A DNA stretch of 64,000 bases from Microbacterium dextranolyticum (GTDB lineage Bacteria > Actinomycetota > Actinomycetes > Actinomycetales > Microbacteriaceae). Each line of letters opens with the position of its first letter. Within the stretch, counting starts at the first letter, position 1. Both the position numbers and the translations under genes were made by a program. The DNA is taken from NCBI RefSeq assembly GCF_016907295.1, contig NZ_JAFBBR010000001.1, forward strand, positions 1,178,001 to 1,242,000, written 5' to 3'. The notes under the pieces are model-generated. The model saw only the letters and a program-made list of their open reading frames with translations, did no database searches and had not been told where the DNA came from. Of this stretch, positions 43,162-53,114 are shown piece after piece.

Positions 43162-44121
43162 ATGACTCACGCCGACATCCACACTCCTGTTCTGCTCGAT
43201 CGCTGCGTCGAACTGCTCGCTCCCGCCCTCTCGCGGCCGGGTGCGGTCCTCGTCGACGCGACCGAGGGCATGGGCGGGCACTCCGAAGCACTTCTGACGC
43301 GCTTCCCGGACATCCGTCTGATCGGCCTCGACCGCGACACCGACGCCTTGCGCATCGCGGGGGAGAGGCTCGCCCCGTTCGGCGACCGCGTCACCCTGGT
43401 GCACACCGTCTACGACGGGATCGCACAGGCCGTGGCCTCCGCAGGCGTCTCGCGCATCGACGGCGTCCTCTTCGATCTCGGCGTCTCGTCACTGCAGCTC
43501 GACGAGGCCGAGCGCGGCTTCGCCTACGCGCAGGACGCGCCCCTGGACATGCGCATGGACCAGACCTCCGGCGCGACGGCGGCCGATATCGTCGCGACCT
43601 ACGGCGAAGGAGACCTGCGCCGCATCTTCGAGCGCTACGGCGAAGAGAAGCTCGCCGGTCGATACGCCCGCGCGATCATCGCGGCGCGTGCCGAGGCCCC
43701 GATCGAGCGATCGGGTCAGCTCGTCGACATCCTGATCGCCGCGACCCCGGTCGCCGTGCAGCGCGAGGGGCGCGGCCACCCCGCGAAGCGCGTGTTCCAG
43801 GCGCTGCGCATCGAGGTGAACGCCGAGCTCGCGGTTCTCGAGCGGGCGGTGCCCGCCGCTCTAAACCTGCTGCGGGTGGGCGGACGCATCGTGGTCATGA
43901 GCTATCAGTCGCTGGAGGACCGTCTGGTCAAGCGCGTCTTCGCCGACGCCTCCTCCTCGACCGCACCGGCGGGTCTTCCCGTCGAGCTCCCGGAGCACGC
44001 CCCGCGCTTCCGGCTTCTGGTCAGGGGCGCGGAACTGGCATCCGAGGACGAACGTGCACGCAACCCGCGTGCGACACCCGTGCGGCTGCGTGCTGCCGAG
44101 AGAGTGGCGGAGGCGGTATGA
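43162..44121 (+). CDS. rsmH: 16S rRNA m4C1402 methyltransferase RsmH
   Basis: The 319-residue SAM-dependent enzyme methylates N4 of C1402 in 16S rRNA. Motifs include [28 protein letters not shown] for SAM binding, [14 protein letters not shown], and [17 protein letters not shown]. The ATG gives the normal N-terminus. The last 4 bp overlap ftsL (ATGA). Confidence 0.96.
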   Translation: MTHADIHTPVLLDRCVELLAPALSRPGAVLVDATEGMGGHSEALLTRFPDIRLIGLDRDTDALRIAGERLAPFGDRVTLVHTVYDGIAQAVASAGVSRIDGVLFDLGVSSLQLDEAERGFAYAQDAPLDMRMDQTSGATAADIVATYGEGDLRRIFERYGEEKLAGRYARAIIAARAEAPIERSGQLVDILIAATPVAVQREGRGHPAKRVFQALRIEVNAELAVLERAVPAALNLLRVGGRIVVMSYQSLEDRLVKRVFADASSSTAPAGLPVELPEHAPRFRLLVRGAELASEDERARNPRATPVRLRAAERVAEAV

Positions 44122-44726
44122 GCATTCCCGCAGACCTCGATGTGCGGGCGGGCCTGCCCGCGCCGGCAACGCGACCGGGGCACGAACGTCGACTGCATGT
44201 CGTCGAGCAGCCCCAGCCGCGGCGGCGTCCGCGTCTCGTGTACGGGATCGTCGCCGTCGCCGGTGCGGTGCTGATCGGCGCCGCGCAGATGGGCCTGTCG
44301 ATCCTGACGACCCAATCCTCGTATCAGCTGGCCACCCTCACCGAGCAGCAGCGCGCACTCGACTACGACAAGCAGGCGCTCACCGACTCCCTCGCCGGTC
44401 TCGACTCGCCCCAGAACCTGGCCGCCAATGCGTCGGCGCTGGGCATGGTCACCGGCCAGGCCCCGTCGTTCCTGCGGCTGAGTGACCACGCGATCATCGG
44501 CACGCAGGTCGGATCGACCGGCCCGAGCGCGATCAACGCTCTGACCCACGCCGCCGTCGCCAACGAGCTCATCGCCGGGCATCCGCTCGCGAGCGATCCG
44601 TCCGCGAGTCTCGGCGGGGGCGCGAGCACCGCCGACCAGGCCATCGCCGCGGCCGCCACCCCCGCGACCAATGCCTCGACACCCCCGGCGATCGCCGACG
44701 GTCTCCCGGCCCCGACCACACACTGA
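44118..44726 (+). CDS. ftsL: FtsL-like cell division protein
   Basis: The 202-residue protein has a basic cytoplasmic tail, one membrane helix (about residues 46-66) and a short coiled-coil ([26 protein letters not shown]), the FtsL layout. FtsL forms a complex with FtsB and FtsQ that activates FtsWI. The C-terminal 90 residues are low in complexity (Ala, Ser, Pro, Gly) and longer than in most FtsL proteins. Identification rests mainly on position between rsmH and ftsI plus topology. Confidence 0.8.
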   Translation: MSIPADLDVRAGLPAPATRPGHERRLHVVEQPQPRRRPRLVYGIVAVAGAVLIGAAQMGLSILTTQSSYQLATLTEQQRALDYDKQALTDSLAGLDSPQNLAANASALGMVTGQAPSFLRLSDHAIIGTQVGSTGPSAINALTHAAVANELIAGHPLASDPSASLGGGASTADQAIAAAATPATNASTPPAIADGLPAPTTH

Positions 44727-44730
44727 AGCC

Positions 44731-46545
44731 ATGACGACTCGAGTATCCCGCAGCCCTCGGCGGCGCACCGTGGTCGCGCTGGCCGTGGTCCTCGCCGTCC
44801 TCGGCGTGTTCGTCGTCCGACTCGTCGACATCCAGGTCGTCAACGCGAACGACCACGTCAACGACGCCGAGGAGTTCGCCACCGGCGCCTCTCAGACCCT
44901 CTACGGGGCGCGCGGCGAGATCGTCGACGCGAACGGCTCGGTCCTGGCCTCCAGCACCGTCCTTTACGACGTGCAGATCGACCCCATGCTGGCTGCGCAG
45001 GGGATCGACCGGACGGACGCCGACGGCAACACCGTGCTCGATGCCGACGGCAATGCGCTGAAGGTGCCGTGGCCCGAACTCGCCGCGCGCATCGGCGCCG
45101 TCACCGGCCAGTCCGCGGCGGACGTGCAGAAGATCGTCGACGACGCGCTCGCCCTCGACCCCAAGAAGCGCTACGCGCTCATCAAGCAGTTCGTCTCGAC
45201 GCAGGAGTATCAGGCCCTCGCCGCCCTGAAGCTGCCGTTCCTGACCTTTCCGTCGCATCCCTCGCGCACGTATCCGAACGGTGCCGTGGCGGGTAACATC
45301 CTGGGATTCGTCGGCTCGGACGGGACGCCCTTGGAGGGCATCGAGGACTTGCAGAACGCCTGTCTCGAGAAGACCGACGGCAAGATTACCTATCAGAGCG
45401 GTGCCGACGGCGTGATCATCCCCGGCACCGAGGTCGAGAAGCCCGCCGTGAACGGCGGCACGCTGAAGCTGACGATCGACACCGACCTGCAGTGGTACCT
45501 CCAGCAGCTCATCGCCGAGGAGACCGCGCACTACCAGGCCAACTGGGGCGGCATCATCGTCATGGAGGCCAAGACCGGCAAGATCCGGGCGATCGCCGAG
45601 ACGCCGACCGTCGACCCCAACGACCCCGGTGCGTCCGCACCGGCGGATCGTGGATCGCGTCTGCTGCGCGTCGCGTACGAGCCCGGGTCGACCTTCAAGC
45701 CCATCACAGCGGCGACCGCCATCGAGCAGGCCGGACTGACCCCGACCTCGAGCGTCGAGACCCCGGATCGCATCACATTCCCCAACGGCGCGGTGATCAA
45801 CGACTCCGAGAGCCACCCGACCCAGAACCTCACCCTCACCGGGGGACTCGTCGAGTCGTCGAACGTCGCCATGTCGCAGTTCGGCACGCTCGTTCCGCCG
45901 CAGGTGCGTCAGGACTACCTCACCCGCTTCGGCGTGGGCGGCGGCGATGCACTGGGGTGGTCGGGTGCACCCGATGCCGGGTTCAGCTCCAACGCGCCCG
46001 ACTGGGATCCGCAGACGTACTACACGACGACGTTCGGCCAGGCCTTCACGGTCACCCCGGTGCAGGTCGCGAGCGTCTTCCAGACGATCGCGAACGGCGG
46101 TGTGCGGATGCCGGCGCGGCTGGTCGAGTCCTGCACGAAGGCGGACGGAACGGTCGTGACGCCCGACGAGCCGGCGCCGGTCCAGGTCATCAAGCCCGAC
46201 ACCGCGTCGCAGGTGTCGCAGATGCTCGAGAACGTCTACGCGCAGGGCACCCTCGCCGACGACATCAAGATCCCCGGCTACCGCCTCGCCGTCAAGACGG
46301 GCACCGCCCAGGTGCCCGACGGTCACGGCGGCTACAAGGACAACCTGTACATGACCTCGCTCGCGGGTTTCGCGCCCGCCGACGATCCGCAGTACGTTGT
46401 TCTGACGCTGTTCGACGAGCCGAAGACGAACACGATGTCCTCCGCGAACCGATCCGTCTTCAAGAAGGCGATGATGCAGGTGCTCACCCACTACCGCGTG
46501 ATGCCCTCGAACTCCGCGACCCCCCTGCTGCCCATCACGAATTGA
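44731..46545 (+). CDS. ftsI: Septal peptidoglycan transpeptidase FtsI (PBP3 type)
   Basis: The 604-residue class B penicillin-binding protein cross-links septal peptidoglycan with FtsW. A membrane anchor (about 16-36) is followed by the dimerisation domain (about 60-230) and the transpeptidase domain (about 260-600). Catalytic motifs are STFK with Ser 320, SSN in VESSNVAMSQ, and KTG at 522-524. It begins 4 bp after ftsL. In other actinobacteria murE comes next; here murF follows after 30 bp. Confidence 0.94.
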   Translation: MTTRVSRSPRRRTVVALAVVLAVLGVFVVRLVDIQVVNANDHVNDAEEFATGASQTLYGARGEIVDANGSVLASSTVLYDVQIDPMLAAQGIDRTDADGNTVLDADGNALKVPWPELAARIGAVTGQSAADVQKIVDDALALDPKKRYALIKQFVSTQEYQALAALKLPFLTFPSHPSRTYPNGAVAGNILGFVGSDGTPLEGIEDLQNACLEKTDGKITYQSGADGVIIPGTEVEKPAVNGGTLKLTIDTDLQWYLQQLIAEETAHYQANWGGIIVMEAKTGKIRAIAETPTVDPNDPGASAPADRGSRLLRVAYEPGSTFKPITAATAIEQAGLTPTSSVETPDRITFPNGAVINDSESHPTQNLTLTGGLVESSNVAMSQFGTLVPPQVRQDYLTRFGVGGGDALGWSGAPDAGFSSNAPDWDPQTYYTTTFGQAFTVTPVQVASVFQTIANGGVRMPARLVESCTKADGTVVTPDEPAPVQVIKPDTASQVSQMLENVYAQGTLADDIKIPGYRLAVKTGTAQVPDGHGGYKDNLYMTSLAGFAPADDPQYVVLTLFDEPKTNTMSSANRSVFKKAMMQVLTHYRVMPSNSATPLLPITN

Positions 46546-46575
46546 CGCGCTCCGGCGCGTGAGGAACTCCAGCCC

Positions 46576-47988
46576 ATGATCCGAATGACCCTCGGAGATA
46601 TCGCGGACGCCGTCGGGGGAACCCTCGACCCGTTCGGCGGCGACAGCGCAGACACCCTGGTCTCGGGTGCCGTCGACACCGACTCGCGCCTCATCCAGCC
46701 CGGCGATGTGTTCGTCGCCAAGCCCGGCGAGGTCACCGACGGTCACCGCTTCGTCGGAACCGCCGTCACCGCGGGCGCGGCGCTGGCGATCGTCGAACAC
46801 CGCGTCGACGCGCCCGTGTCGCAGATCGTCGTGGCCGACGCGGTGGACGCTCTGGCCGACCTGGCGCAGACGGTCGTCGCCCGTGTACGGAACCGCGGCG
46901 ACCTGCGGATCACCGGGATCACCGGCTCCAACGGCAAGACGACGACGAAGAACCTCCTCGCCCGCATCCTGGAGGACGAGGGCGAGACCGTGGCGCCGCG
47001 CGGCTCGTTCAACAACGAGGTGGGCGCGCCGCTGACGATGCTGCGCGTGGAGGAGGGCACCCGCTACCTCGTGAGCGAGTTCGGGGCATCCGGTCCGGGC
47101 GAGATCGCGCGCCTCGCCGGCCTGGTCACCCCCGACGTCGGCGTCGTCCTCATGGTCGGCCTCGCCCATGCGGGCGGGTTCGGCGGCGTCGAGGCGACGC
47201 TGAAGGCGAAGACCGAGCTCGTCGAGGCGATCCGCCCCGGGGGAGTGGCCGTCCTCAACGCCGACGATCCCCGCGTCGTCACCATGGCCGCCGTCGCTGC
47301 GGCCCGCGGCGTCGAGGTGCGGTGGTTCGGGCGCGGCCCCGGCGCCGACATCCGCGCCGAAGAGGTCGAGGTCACCGCTGCGGGAACCACCTGCGTCGTC
47401 GTGGTCGACGGCGAGCGGATGCCGCTGCGCCTGCAGGTGCTCGGCGAGCACCATGTCATGAACGCGCTCGCGGCGATCACCGCGGCATCCGTGCTCGGCG
47501 TGCCGCCTGCCGTCTCGATGGCACGTCTGGAGACAGTGCAGATCGCGGAGCGCTGGCGGATGCAGCCGCTCGGTTCCGACCGGGTGCGCATCATCAACGA
47601 CGCCTACAACGCGAGCCCCGACTCGATGGCGGCGGCACTTCGCACGCTCGCCCAGATCACCGAGCCGGGACAGCGCAAGGTCGCCGTCCTCGGTGCGATG
47701 AGCGAGCTCGGTGAGGCGGCGGGCGAAGAGCACGACCGCATCGGTCTGCTGGCCGTGCGCCTGCGGATCGAACGCATCGTCGTCATCGGGCCGGATGCCC
47801 GTCGGCTCTACCTCTCCGCGATCGGAGAAGGGTCGTGGGACGGCGAAGCGGTCTTCTTCGAGACGCCGGACGAGGCGTTCGACTACCTGCTGACCGAGCT
47901 GCGCGACGGCGATCGGGTCCTGGTGAAATCGTCCAACTCGGCCGGCCTGCGGCACCTGGGCGATCGTCTGGGAGAATCGTTCTCGTGA
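46576..47988 (+). CDS. murF: UDP-MurNAc-tripeptide:D-Ala-D-Ala ligase MurF
   Basis: The 470-residue ATP-dependent ligase adds D-Ala-D-Ala to the UDP-MurNAc-tripeptide. The ATP loop is GSNGKTTTKNLLARIL, followed by SEFGASGPGEIARLA and NDAYNASPDSM, the MurF-specific block. The stop overlaps mraY by 4 bp (GTGA). The overall length is normal, so it is not a fusion with the missing murE. Confidence 0.95.
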   Translation: MIRMTLGDIADAVGGTLDPFGGDSADTLVSGAVDTDSRLIQPGDVFVAKPGEVTDGHRFVGTAVTAGAALAIVEHRVDAPVSQIVVADAVDALADLAQTVVARVRNRGDLRITGITGSNGKTTTKNLLARILEDEGETVAPRGSFNNEVGAPLTMLRVEEGTRYLVSEFGASGPGEIARLAGLVTPDVGVVLMVGLAHAGGFGGVEATLKAKTELVEAIRPGGVAVLNADDPRVVTMAAVAAARGVEVRWFGRGPGADIRAEEVEVTAAGTTCVVVVDGERMPLRLQVLGEHHVMNALAAITAASVLGVPPAVSMARLETVQIAERWRMQPLGSDRVRIINDAYNASPDSMAAALRTLAQITEPGQRKVAVLGAMSELGEAAGEEHDRIGLLAVRLRIERIVVIGPDARRLYLSAIGEGSWDGEAVFFETPDEAFDYLLTELRDGDRVLVKSSNSAGLRHLGDRLGESFS

Positions 47989-49091
47989 GATCCCTGCTGA
48001 CGTCCGCGACGATCTCGCTCGCCTTCACGCTCTTCCTGACGCCGCTGTTCATCCGGCTGTTCGAGAAGATCGGCTGGGGGCAGGTGATCCGCACCGAGGA
48101 CGGGCACAACCCGCAGCACGCCGCCAAGCGCGGCACGCCCACGATGGGCGGGGTGGTCTTCATCCTCGCGACCGTCGTCGGCTACCTGATCGGGACGTTC
48201 ACCGGTGGCTCGCCGCCATCGACCTCGGGGCTTCTGGTCATCTGGATGATGGTGGGGCTCGGTGTGGTCGGCTTCGTCGACGACTTCATGAAGGTGCGCC
48301 AGCAGCGCAGCCTCGGGCTCTCCGGCTGGCGGAAGGTCGTCGGCCAGGTGCTGGTCGCCGTGCCGTTCGCGATCTTCGCGCTGAACTTCCCCGACAAGTA
48401 CCAGCAGACGCCGGCATCCCCCTACATCTCGTTCTTCCGCGACGTTCCGATGCTGTCGTTCATGGCGCTCGGAGCGATCGTCGGATGGATCGCCTATCTC
48501 ATCTGGGTCTCCTTCCTCTCGGTGGCCTGGTCGAACGCGACGAACCTCACCGACGGACTCGACGGACTCGCGACCGGCGCGGGCATCTTCACCGTGTCGG
48601 CCTACAGCCTCGTGACCTTCTGGCAGTTCCAGCAGCGCTGCATGTCCGAGGCTCTCGTCACCGCGTATCAGTCCGCCTGCTACGACACGCGCGATCCGAT
48701 GGACCTCACGATCGTCGCCGCCGCCTTCGTGGGGGCGCTCGTGGGCTTCCTCTGGTGGAACGCGCCGAAGGCGAAGATCTTCATGGGCGACGTGGGCTCC
48801 ATGGCCATCGGCGGTGTCATCGTGGCGATGGCGATCCTCTCGCGCACCGAGATCCTGTCGGTCATCATCGCGGGTGTCTTCATCATCGGCCCGGGCTCGG
48901 TGATCCTGCAGCGCATCTACTTCAAGGCGACCGGCGGCAAGCGCCTGTTCCTGATGAGCCCGTTCCACCACCACCTCGAGATGCGGGGGTGGCCGGAGAT
49001 CACGATCGTCGTGCGGATGTGGATCATCTCCGGCATGCTCGCCGTGTCCGGAGTGGGACTCTTCTACGTCGAATGGCTGGCCGCCCAATGA
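47985..49091 (+). CDS. mraY: Phospho-MurNAc-pentapeptide translocase MraY
   Basis: The 368-residue membrane enzyme with about ten helices makes lipid I from UDP-MurNAc-pentapeptide and undecaprenyl phosphate. Conserved blocks are KRGTPTMGGVVFI, VDDFMK, NLTDGLDGLATG, FMGDVGSMAIGG and SPFHHHLEM, which carry the catalytic Asp and His residues. It starts with GTG within the murF overlap and ends overlapping murD (ATGA). Confidence 0.97.
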   Translation: MRSLLTSATISLAFTLFLTPLFIRLFEKIGWGQVIRTEDGHNPQHAAKRGTPTMGGVVFILATVVGYLIGTFTGGSPPSTSGLLVIWMMVGLGVVGFVDDFMKVRQQRSLGLSGWRKVVGQVLVAVPFAIFALNFPDKYQQTPASPYISFFRDVPMLSFMALGAIVGWIAYLIWVSFLSVAWSNATNLTDGLDGLATGAGIFTVSAYSLVTFWQFQQRCMSEALVTAYQSACYDTRDPMDLTIVAAAFVGALVGFLWWNAPKAKIFMGDVGSMAIGGVIVAMAILSRTEILSVIIAGVFIIGPGSVILQRIYFKATGGKRLFLMSPFHHHLEMRGWPEITIVVRMWIISGMLAVSGVGLFYVEWLAAQ

Positions 49092-50728
49092 GCGAGGACG
49101 TCTCCGCACCCGAGGATCCGCGCCCGGCCGGACGCCCCGACCTCGACGGCCTGCGCAGCTGGAACGCGGACTGGCGCGGCCTGCGGGTCGCCGTCCTGGG
49201 CCTGTCCATGACGGGATTCTCCGCGGCCGACACGCTCGCCGAACTCGGTGCGGACGTGCTCGTCGTCACCGAGAAGGCGGACGAGGAGTACGCGCGTCTT
49301 CTCCCGGTGATCGGGGTGCCGCTGTGGGCGGGATCGCTCGCCGAGCCGCCCGCCGAGCTCGTGGCTTTCGCCCCGGACGTCATCGTCGCCTCGCCCGGGT
49401 TCGCCCCGCACCACCCCGTGATCCAGTGGGCCCGTGGGCGCGGGATCGCCCTCTGGGGCGACATCGAGCTCGCCTGGCGCGTGCGCGACAAGGTTCTCCG
49501 CCCCGACGGCACACCGGCGGCGTGGGTGCTCATCACCGGCACGAACGGCAAGACGACGACGACCCGTCTCACCGCCGCCATGCTCGCCGCGGCCGGGCTG
49601 CGCGCGGCCCCCGTCGGCAACATCGGTGTGCCGGTGCTCGACGCCGTCCGCGATCCGGCGGGATTCGACGTGCTGGTCGTGGAGGTCTCCAGCCATCAGC
49701 TCTGGTACCTCTCCCTCGCGAGCGGCCCCGAGGCGCTCTCGCCCCACGCCGCCGTCTGCCTGAACCTCGCCGACGACCATCTGCAGTGGCATGGCTCGGC
49801 GCAGGGGTATCGCGACGCCAAGGCCGTCGTCTACCGGAACACCCGCGTCGCGTGCGTCTACAACAAGTCCGACGTGGCGACCCGTGAGATGGTCGAAGAG
49901 GCCGACGTCATCGACGGATGCCGGGCGATCGGCTTCGACCTGGGCGTGCCGGGTCCGAGCGACCTGGGTCTGGTCGACGGCATCCTCGTCGACCGCGCCT
50001 TCCTGGCGGAGCGACGCACCAGCGCGCTCGAGCTGACCACGCTCGACGAGCTGGCCGCTCGCGGACTAGGGGCGCCGCACGTCGTGGCCAACATCCTCGC
50101 AGCCTCCGCTCTGGCACGCTCTCTCGACGTGGCGCCCGCGGCGATCGCCGCCGCGCTGGCGGACTTCCGGCTCGATCCGCACCGCATCGAGGTCGTCGCG
50201 ACCGCGTCCGGCATCACCTGGGTCGACGACTCCAAGGCGACGAACCCCCATGCGGCGGCCTCGTCGCTCGCCGCGTTCCCGGGCGCCGTCTGGGTGCTCG
50301 GCGGACAGCTCAAGGGCGTGGACATCTCAGAGCTCGTCGCCGCGCGCGGCGCAACCGTGAAGGCCGCGATCGTCATCGGCGTCGAGCGTGCCGAGATCGC
50401 ACAGGCGTTCGCACGACACGCGCCCGCCATTCCCTTCTTCGAGGTCGACCACGCCCAGACTGAAGACGTCATGGCGCAGGCTGTCGAACTGGCGGCGGGG
50501 ATCGCCCGTGACGGAGACGTGGTGCTCCTCGCTCCGGCCGCGGCATCCCTCGACCAGTTCGAGTCCTACGCAGATCGCGGGCAGAGGTTCGCGGCGGCGG
50601 TCCGGGCACGGGTCGACGGCGCGGGGGGCGCCGGAAACGCGACGACGACACACGACGCAACGAACGATGGGGGAGCCAGTGGCGACGACCACGACGGGAC
50701 ACTCCCGCCCAGCGCCGATCGTCGCTGA
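49088..50728 (+). CDS. murD: UDP-MurNAc-L-alanine:D-glutamate ligase MurD
   Basis: The ligase of 546 residues adds D-Glu to UDP-MurNAc-L-Ala. The ATP motif is ITGTNGKTTTTRLTAAML, with VVEVSSHQL and WVDDSKATNPHAA further on. An N-terminal extension of about 30 residues and a C-terminal tail rich in Gly, Thr and Asp are longer than usual. The tail is encoded where ftsW begins: the last 62 bp overlap the ftsW frame. Confidence 0.95.
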   Translation: MSEDVSAPEDPRPAGRPDLDGLRSWNADWRGLRVAVLGLSMTGFSAADTLAELGADVLVVTEKADEEYARLLPVIGVPLWAGSLAEPPAELVAFAPDVIVASPGFAPHHPVIQWARGRGIALWGDIELAWRVRDKVLRPDGTPAAWVLITGTNGKTTTTRLTAAMLAAAGLRAAPVGNIGVPVLDAVRDPAGFDVLVVEVSSHQLWYLSLASGPEALSPHAAVCLNLADDHLQWHGSAQGYRDAKAVVYRNTRVACVYNKSDVATREMVEEADVIDGCRAIGFDLGVPGPSDLGLVDGILVDRAFLAERRTSALELTTLDELAARGLGAPHVVANILAASALARSLDVAPAAIAAALADFRLDPHRIEVVATASGITWVDDSKATNPHAAASSLAAFPGAVWVLGGQLKGVDISELVAARGATVKAAIVIGVERAEIAQAFARHAPAIPFFEVDHAQTEDVMAQAVELAAGIARDGDVVLLAPAAASLDQFESYADRGQRFAAAVRARVDGAGGAGNATTTHDATNDGGASGDDHDGTLPPSADRR

Positions 50729-51965
50729 GGCGGCCGAAGGCTCGGGCGGTCAGCCGCCGTCCTCGCGCGGGTTCGCGGCGCGTGTATCGCTGGGCAAGGT
50801 GTTCGCTCCGGTGTCGAGCGAGTTCCTGTTGATCGCCTCGACGGCGCTGCTGCTCACGGGTTTCGGGCTCGTCATGGTGCTCTCGGCGACGATGGCGGCT
50901 TCGCTCGCCGCCGGCGAGGGGCCCTTCGAGACGGTCATGAAGCAGGCGGTGTTCGCCGTTCTCGGCATTCCGCTCATGTTCATCGCGAGCCGGATGCCGG
51001 TTGCGTTCTGGAAGAAGATCGCCTGGCCGGCGCTGATCCTCGCGATCGCATTCCAGCTGCTGGTGTTCGTTCCCGGGCTCGGCGTCACCAACGACGGCAA
51101 TCAGAACTGGATCCAGATCGGGGGACTGCAGGCGCAGCCCTCCGAGTTCCTGAAGCTCACACTCGCCCTGTGGCTGGGGTACGTCATGTTCCGCAAGCAG
51201 AGTCTGCTGAGCTCGTGGAAGCACGTCTTCATCCCGGTGGTGCCCGTCGGCGGACTGGTCATCGGCATCGTCGCCGTCGGCAGCGAGGACCTCGGCACCG
51301 GCCTCATCCTCATGGCGATCCTTCTCGGATGCCTCTTCTTCTCGGGTGTGAAGCTGCGTCTGTTCCTGATTCCGGCCGCGCTGGTCGTGTTCGCCGCCGC
51401 GTACTTCGCTGTGACGAGTCCGAACCGCATGGCCCGCATCATGAGCAGCCTCGTGAACTTCGACTCGATGGCCTGCTACAACGCTGCCGAGGGCGACTGC
51501 TACCAGGCGGTGCACGGGGTGTGGGGCCTCGCCGGCGGGGGAGTGTTCGGTCTGGGCCTCGGGAACTCGCGCGAGAAGTACGGATGGCTTCCCGCCAAGG
51601 CGAACGACTACATCTTCTCGATTCTCGGCGAGGAGCTCGGGCTCGTCGGTTGCCTCACAGTGCTCGTGCTGTTCACGCTGCTCGCGATCGGCGTGTTCCG
51701 GATCATCCGCAAGACCGACGACCCGTTCGTCCGCATCGCCTCGGGCGGCATCATCGTCTGGATCATCGGCCAGGCCATCGTGAACATCGGCGTCGTGCTG
51801 CGACTTCTGCCCGTGCTCGGCGTGCCGTTGCCGTTCATGTCGCAAGGCGGTACCTCGCTCATGTCCGTGCTGATCGCCTGCGGTGTGCTGCTGTCGTTCG
51901 CGCGGACCCTCCCCGTGGGCGCCATGTCGCCGAGCCCGGCCGACGCCCGTCCCCGCCGCCGCTGA
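50667..51965 (+). CDS. ftsW: Septal peptidoglycan glycosyltransferase FtsW (SEDS family)
   Basis: The 432-residue polytopic protein polymerises glycan chains at the septum together with FtsI. SEDS signatures are QPSEFLKLTLALW, SEDLGTGLIL, GLGNSREKYGWLPAKANDYIFSILGEE with the catalytic Asp, and LPFMSQGGTSLM. The start is uncertain: ATG 50667 lacks a ribosome binding site, while GTG 50679 follows GGGGGAG closely. Either overlaps murD by about 50-62 bp. The first 45 residues are disordered. Confidence 0.93.
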   Translation: MGEPVATTTTGHSRPAPIVAEAAEGSGGQPPSSRGFAARVSLGKVFAPVSSEFLLIASTALLLTGFGLVMVLSATMAASLAAGEGPFETVMKQAVFAVLGIPLMFIASRMPVAFWKKIAWPALILAIAFQLLVFVPGLGVTNDGNQNWIQIGGLQAQPSEFLKLTLALWLGYVMFRKQSLLSSWKHVFIPVVPVGGLVIGIVAVGSEDLGTGLILMAILLGCLFFSGVKLRLFLIPAALVVFAAAYFAVTSPNRMARIMSSLVNFDSMACYNAAEGDCYQAVHGVWGLAGGGVFGLGLGNSREKYGWLPAKANDYIFSILGEELGLVGCLTVLVLFTLLAIGVFRIIRKTDDPFVRIASGGIIVWIIGQAIVNIGVVLRLLPVLGVPLPFMSQGGTSLMSVLIACGVLLSFARTLPVGAMSPSPADARPRRR

Positions 51966-52002
51966 CTCGCTGACCGCCGCTCTCGGCCCTCGGGCTCGCC
52001 GG

Positions 52003-52008
52003 TAGGCT
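52003..52008 (+). promoter_or_regulatory. -10 box before murG
   Basis: TAGGCT ends 7 nt before the ATG at 52016. It suggests a separate murG promoter inside the cluster. Confidence 0.45.
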
Positions 52009-52015
52009 CGGAGCG

Positions 52016-53104
52016 ATGACCGAGAACGCTTCGACGACCTATCTCCTCGCCGGTGGCGGCACCGCGGGGCACGTGAATCCGCTCCTGGCCGTCGCCGACG
52101 GCCTGCGTGCCCGTGACCCGCGCGACACCGTGCTCGTCCTCGGCACGCGCGAGGGGCTGGAGTCGCGGCTCGTCCCCGACCGCGGCTACGAGCTTCTCAT
52201 CGTCGCGAAGGTGCCGTTCCCGCGGCGGCCCGACGCCGCGGCGCTGCGGTTCCCGTCCGCCTTCCTGCGGGCGATCGCACAGGTGCGGGCGTACATCCGT
52301 GAGCGCGGTGTCGATGTCGTCGTCGGCTTCGGAGGCTACGCATCGGCCCCGGCGTACCTGGCGGCGCGGCGTGAAGGCATCCCGTACGTCGTGCACGAGG
52401 CGAACGCCCGCCCGGGCCTGGCGAACGTCCTCGGCGCCCGCCGCGCCGCCGCCGCGGGAGTCGTGTTCGAGGGCACGCCGCTGCGCGGAGCCCGCGTGGT
52501 GGGCATGCCGCTGCGCACGGAGATCTCGGAGCTGGATCGCGACGCGACGCATGCGGAGGCGGCCGCGGCGTTCGGGCTGGATGCCGCCCGCCCCGTGCTG
52601 CTCGTCTTCGGGGGTTCCCTCGGCGCCCAGCGCCTCAACGCGGCCCTGGCAGAATCCTGGCGGGACATCGTCGATGCCGGATGGCAGATCCTGCACGCTG
52701 CGGGGGAGCGGAATGCGATCGTCGATCCGGGGCATCCGGACTATCGCGTCGTGCCCTACCTCGACCGCATGGACCTCGCCTTCGCGCTCGCGGATGCGAT
52801 CGTCTCGCGATCGGGGGCGGCGACCGTCGCCGAAGTGAGTGCGCTGGGGATTCCCGCCGTCTACGTGCCCTACGCCGTCGGCAACGGCGAGCAGGCGCTG
52901 AACGCCGCGTCGGCCGTGCGCGCCGGTGCCGCACGCATCGTCCCGGACGCGGAGCTCACGGGCGACCGCGTCCGCACCGAGATCGTCCCCCTGCTGCGTG
53001 ATGCCGATGCTCTCCGGGCCATGGGGGCGGCCTCGACGGAGGTCGGCACGCGCGCCGGCACGGCGAACGTCATCGCGCTGATCGACGACGCGCTGCGCCG
53101 CTGA
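52016..53104 (+). CDS. murG: Lipid II synthase MurG
   Basis: The 362-residue GT-B enzyme adds GlcNAc to lipid I at the inner membrane face. It has LLAGGGTAGHVNPLLAVAD at the N-terminus, VVGFGGYASAPAYLAA, VHEANARPGLAN, VFGGSLGAQRLN and SRSGAATVAEVSALGIPAVYVPY for UDP-GlcNAc binding. It begins 50 bp after ftsW with its own -10 box. The next genes are on the opposite strand. Confidence 0.96.
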   Translation: MTENASTTYLLAGGGTAGHVNPLLAVADGLRARDPRDTVLVLGTREGLESRLVPDRGYELLIVAKVPFPRRPDAAALRFPSAFLRAIAQVRAYIRERGVDVVVGFGGYASAPAYLAARREGIPYVVHEANARPGLANVLGARRAAAAGVVFEGTPLRGARVVGMPLRTEISELDRDATHAEAAAAFGLDAARPVLLVFGGSLGAQRLNAALAESWRDIVDAGWQILHAAGERNAIVDPGHPDYRVVPYLDRMDLAFALADAIVSRSGAATVAEVSALGIPAVYVPYAVGNGEQALNAASAVRAGAARIVPDAELTGDRVRTEIVPLLRDADALRAMGAASTEVGTRAGTANVIALIDDALRR

Positions 53105-53114
53105 GCGGGCGGGC

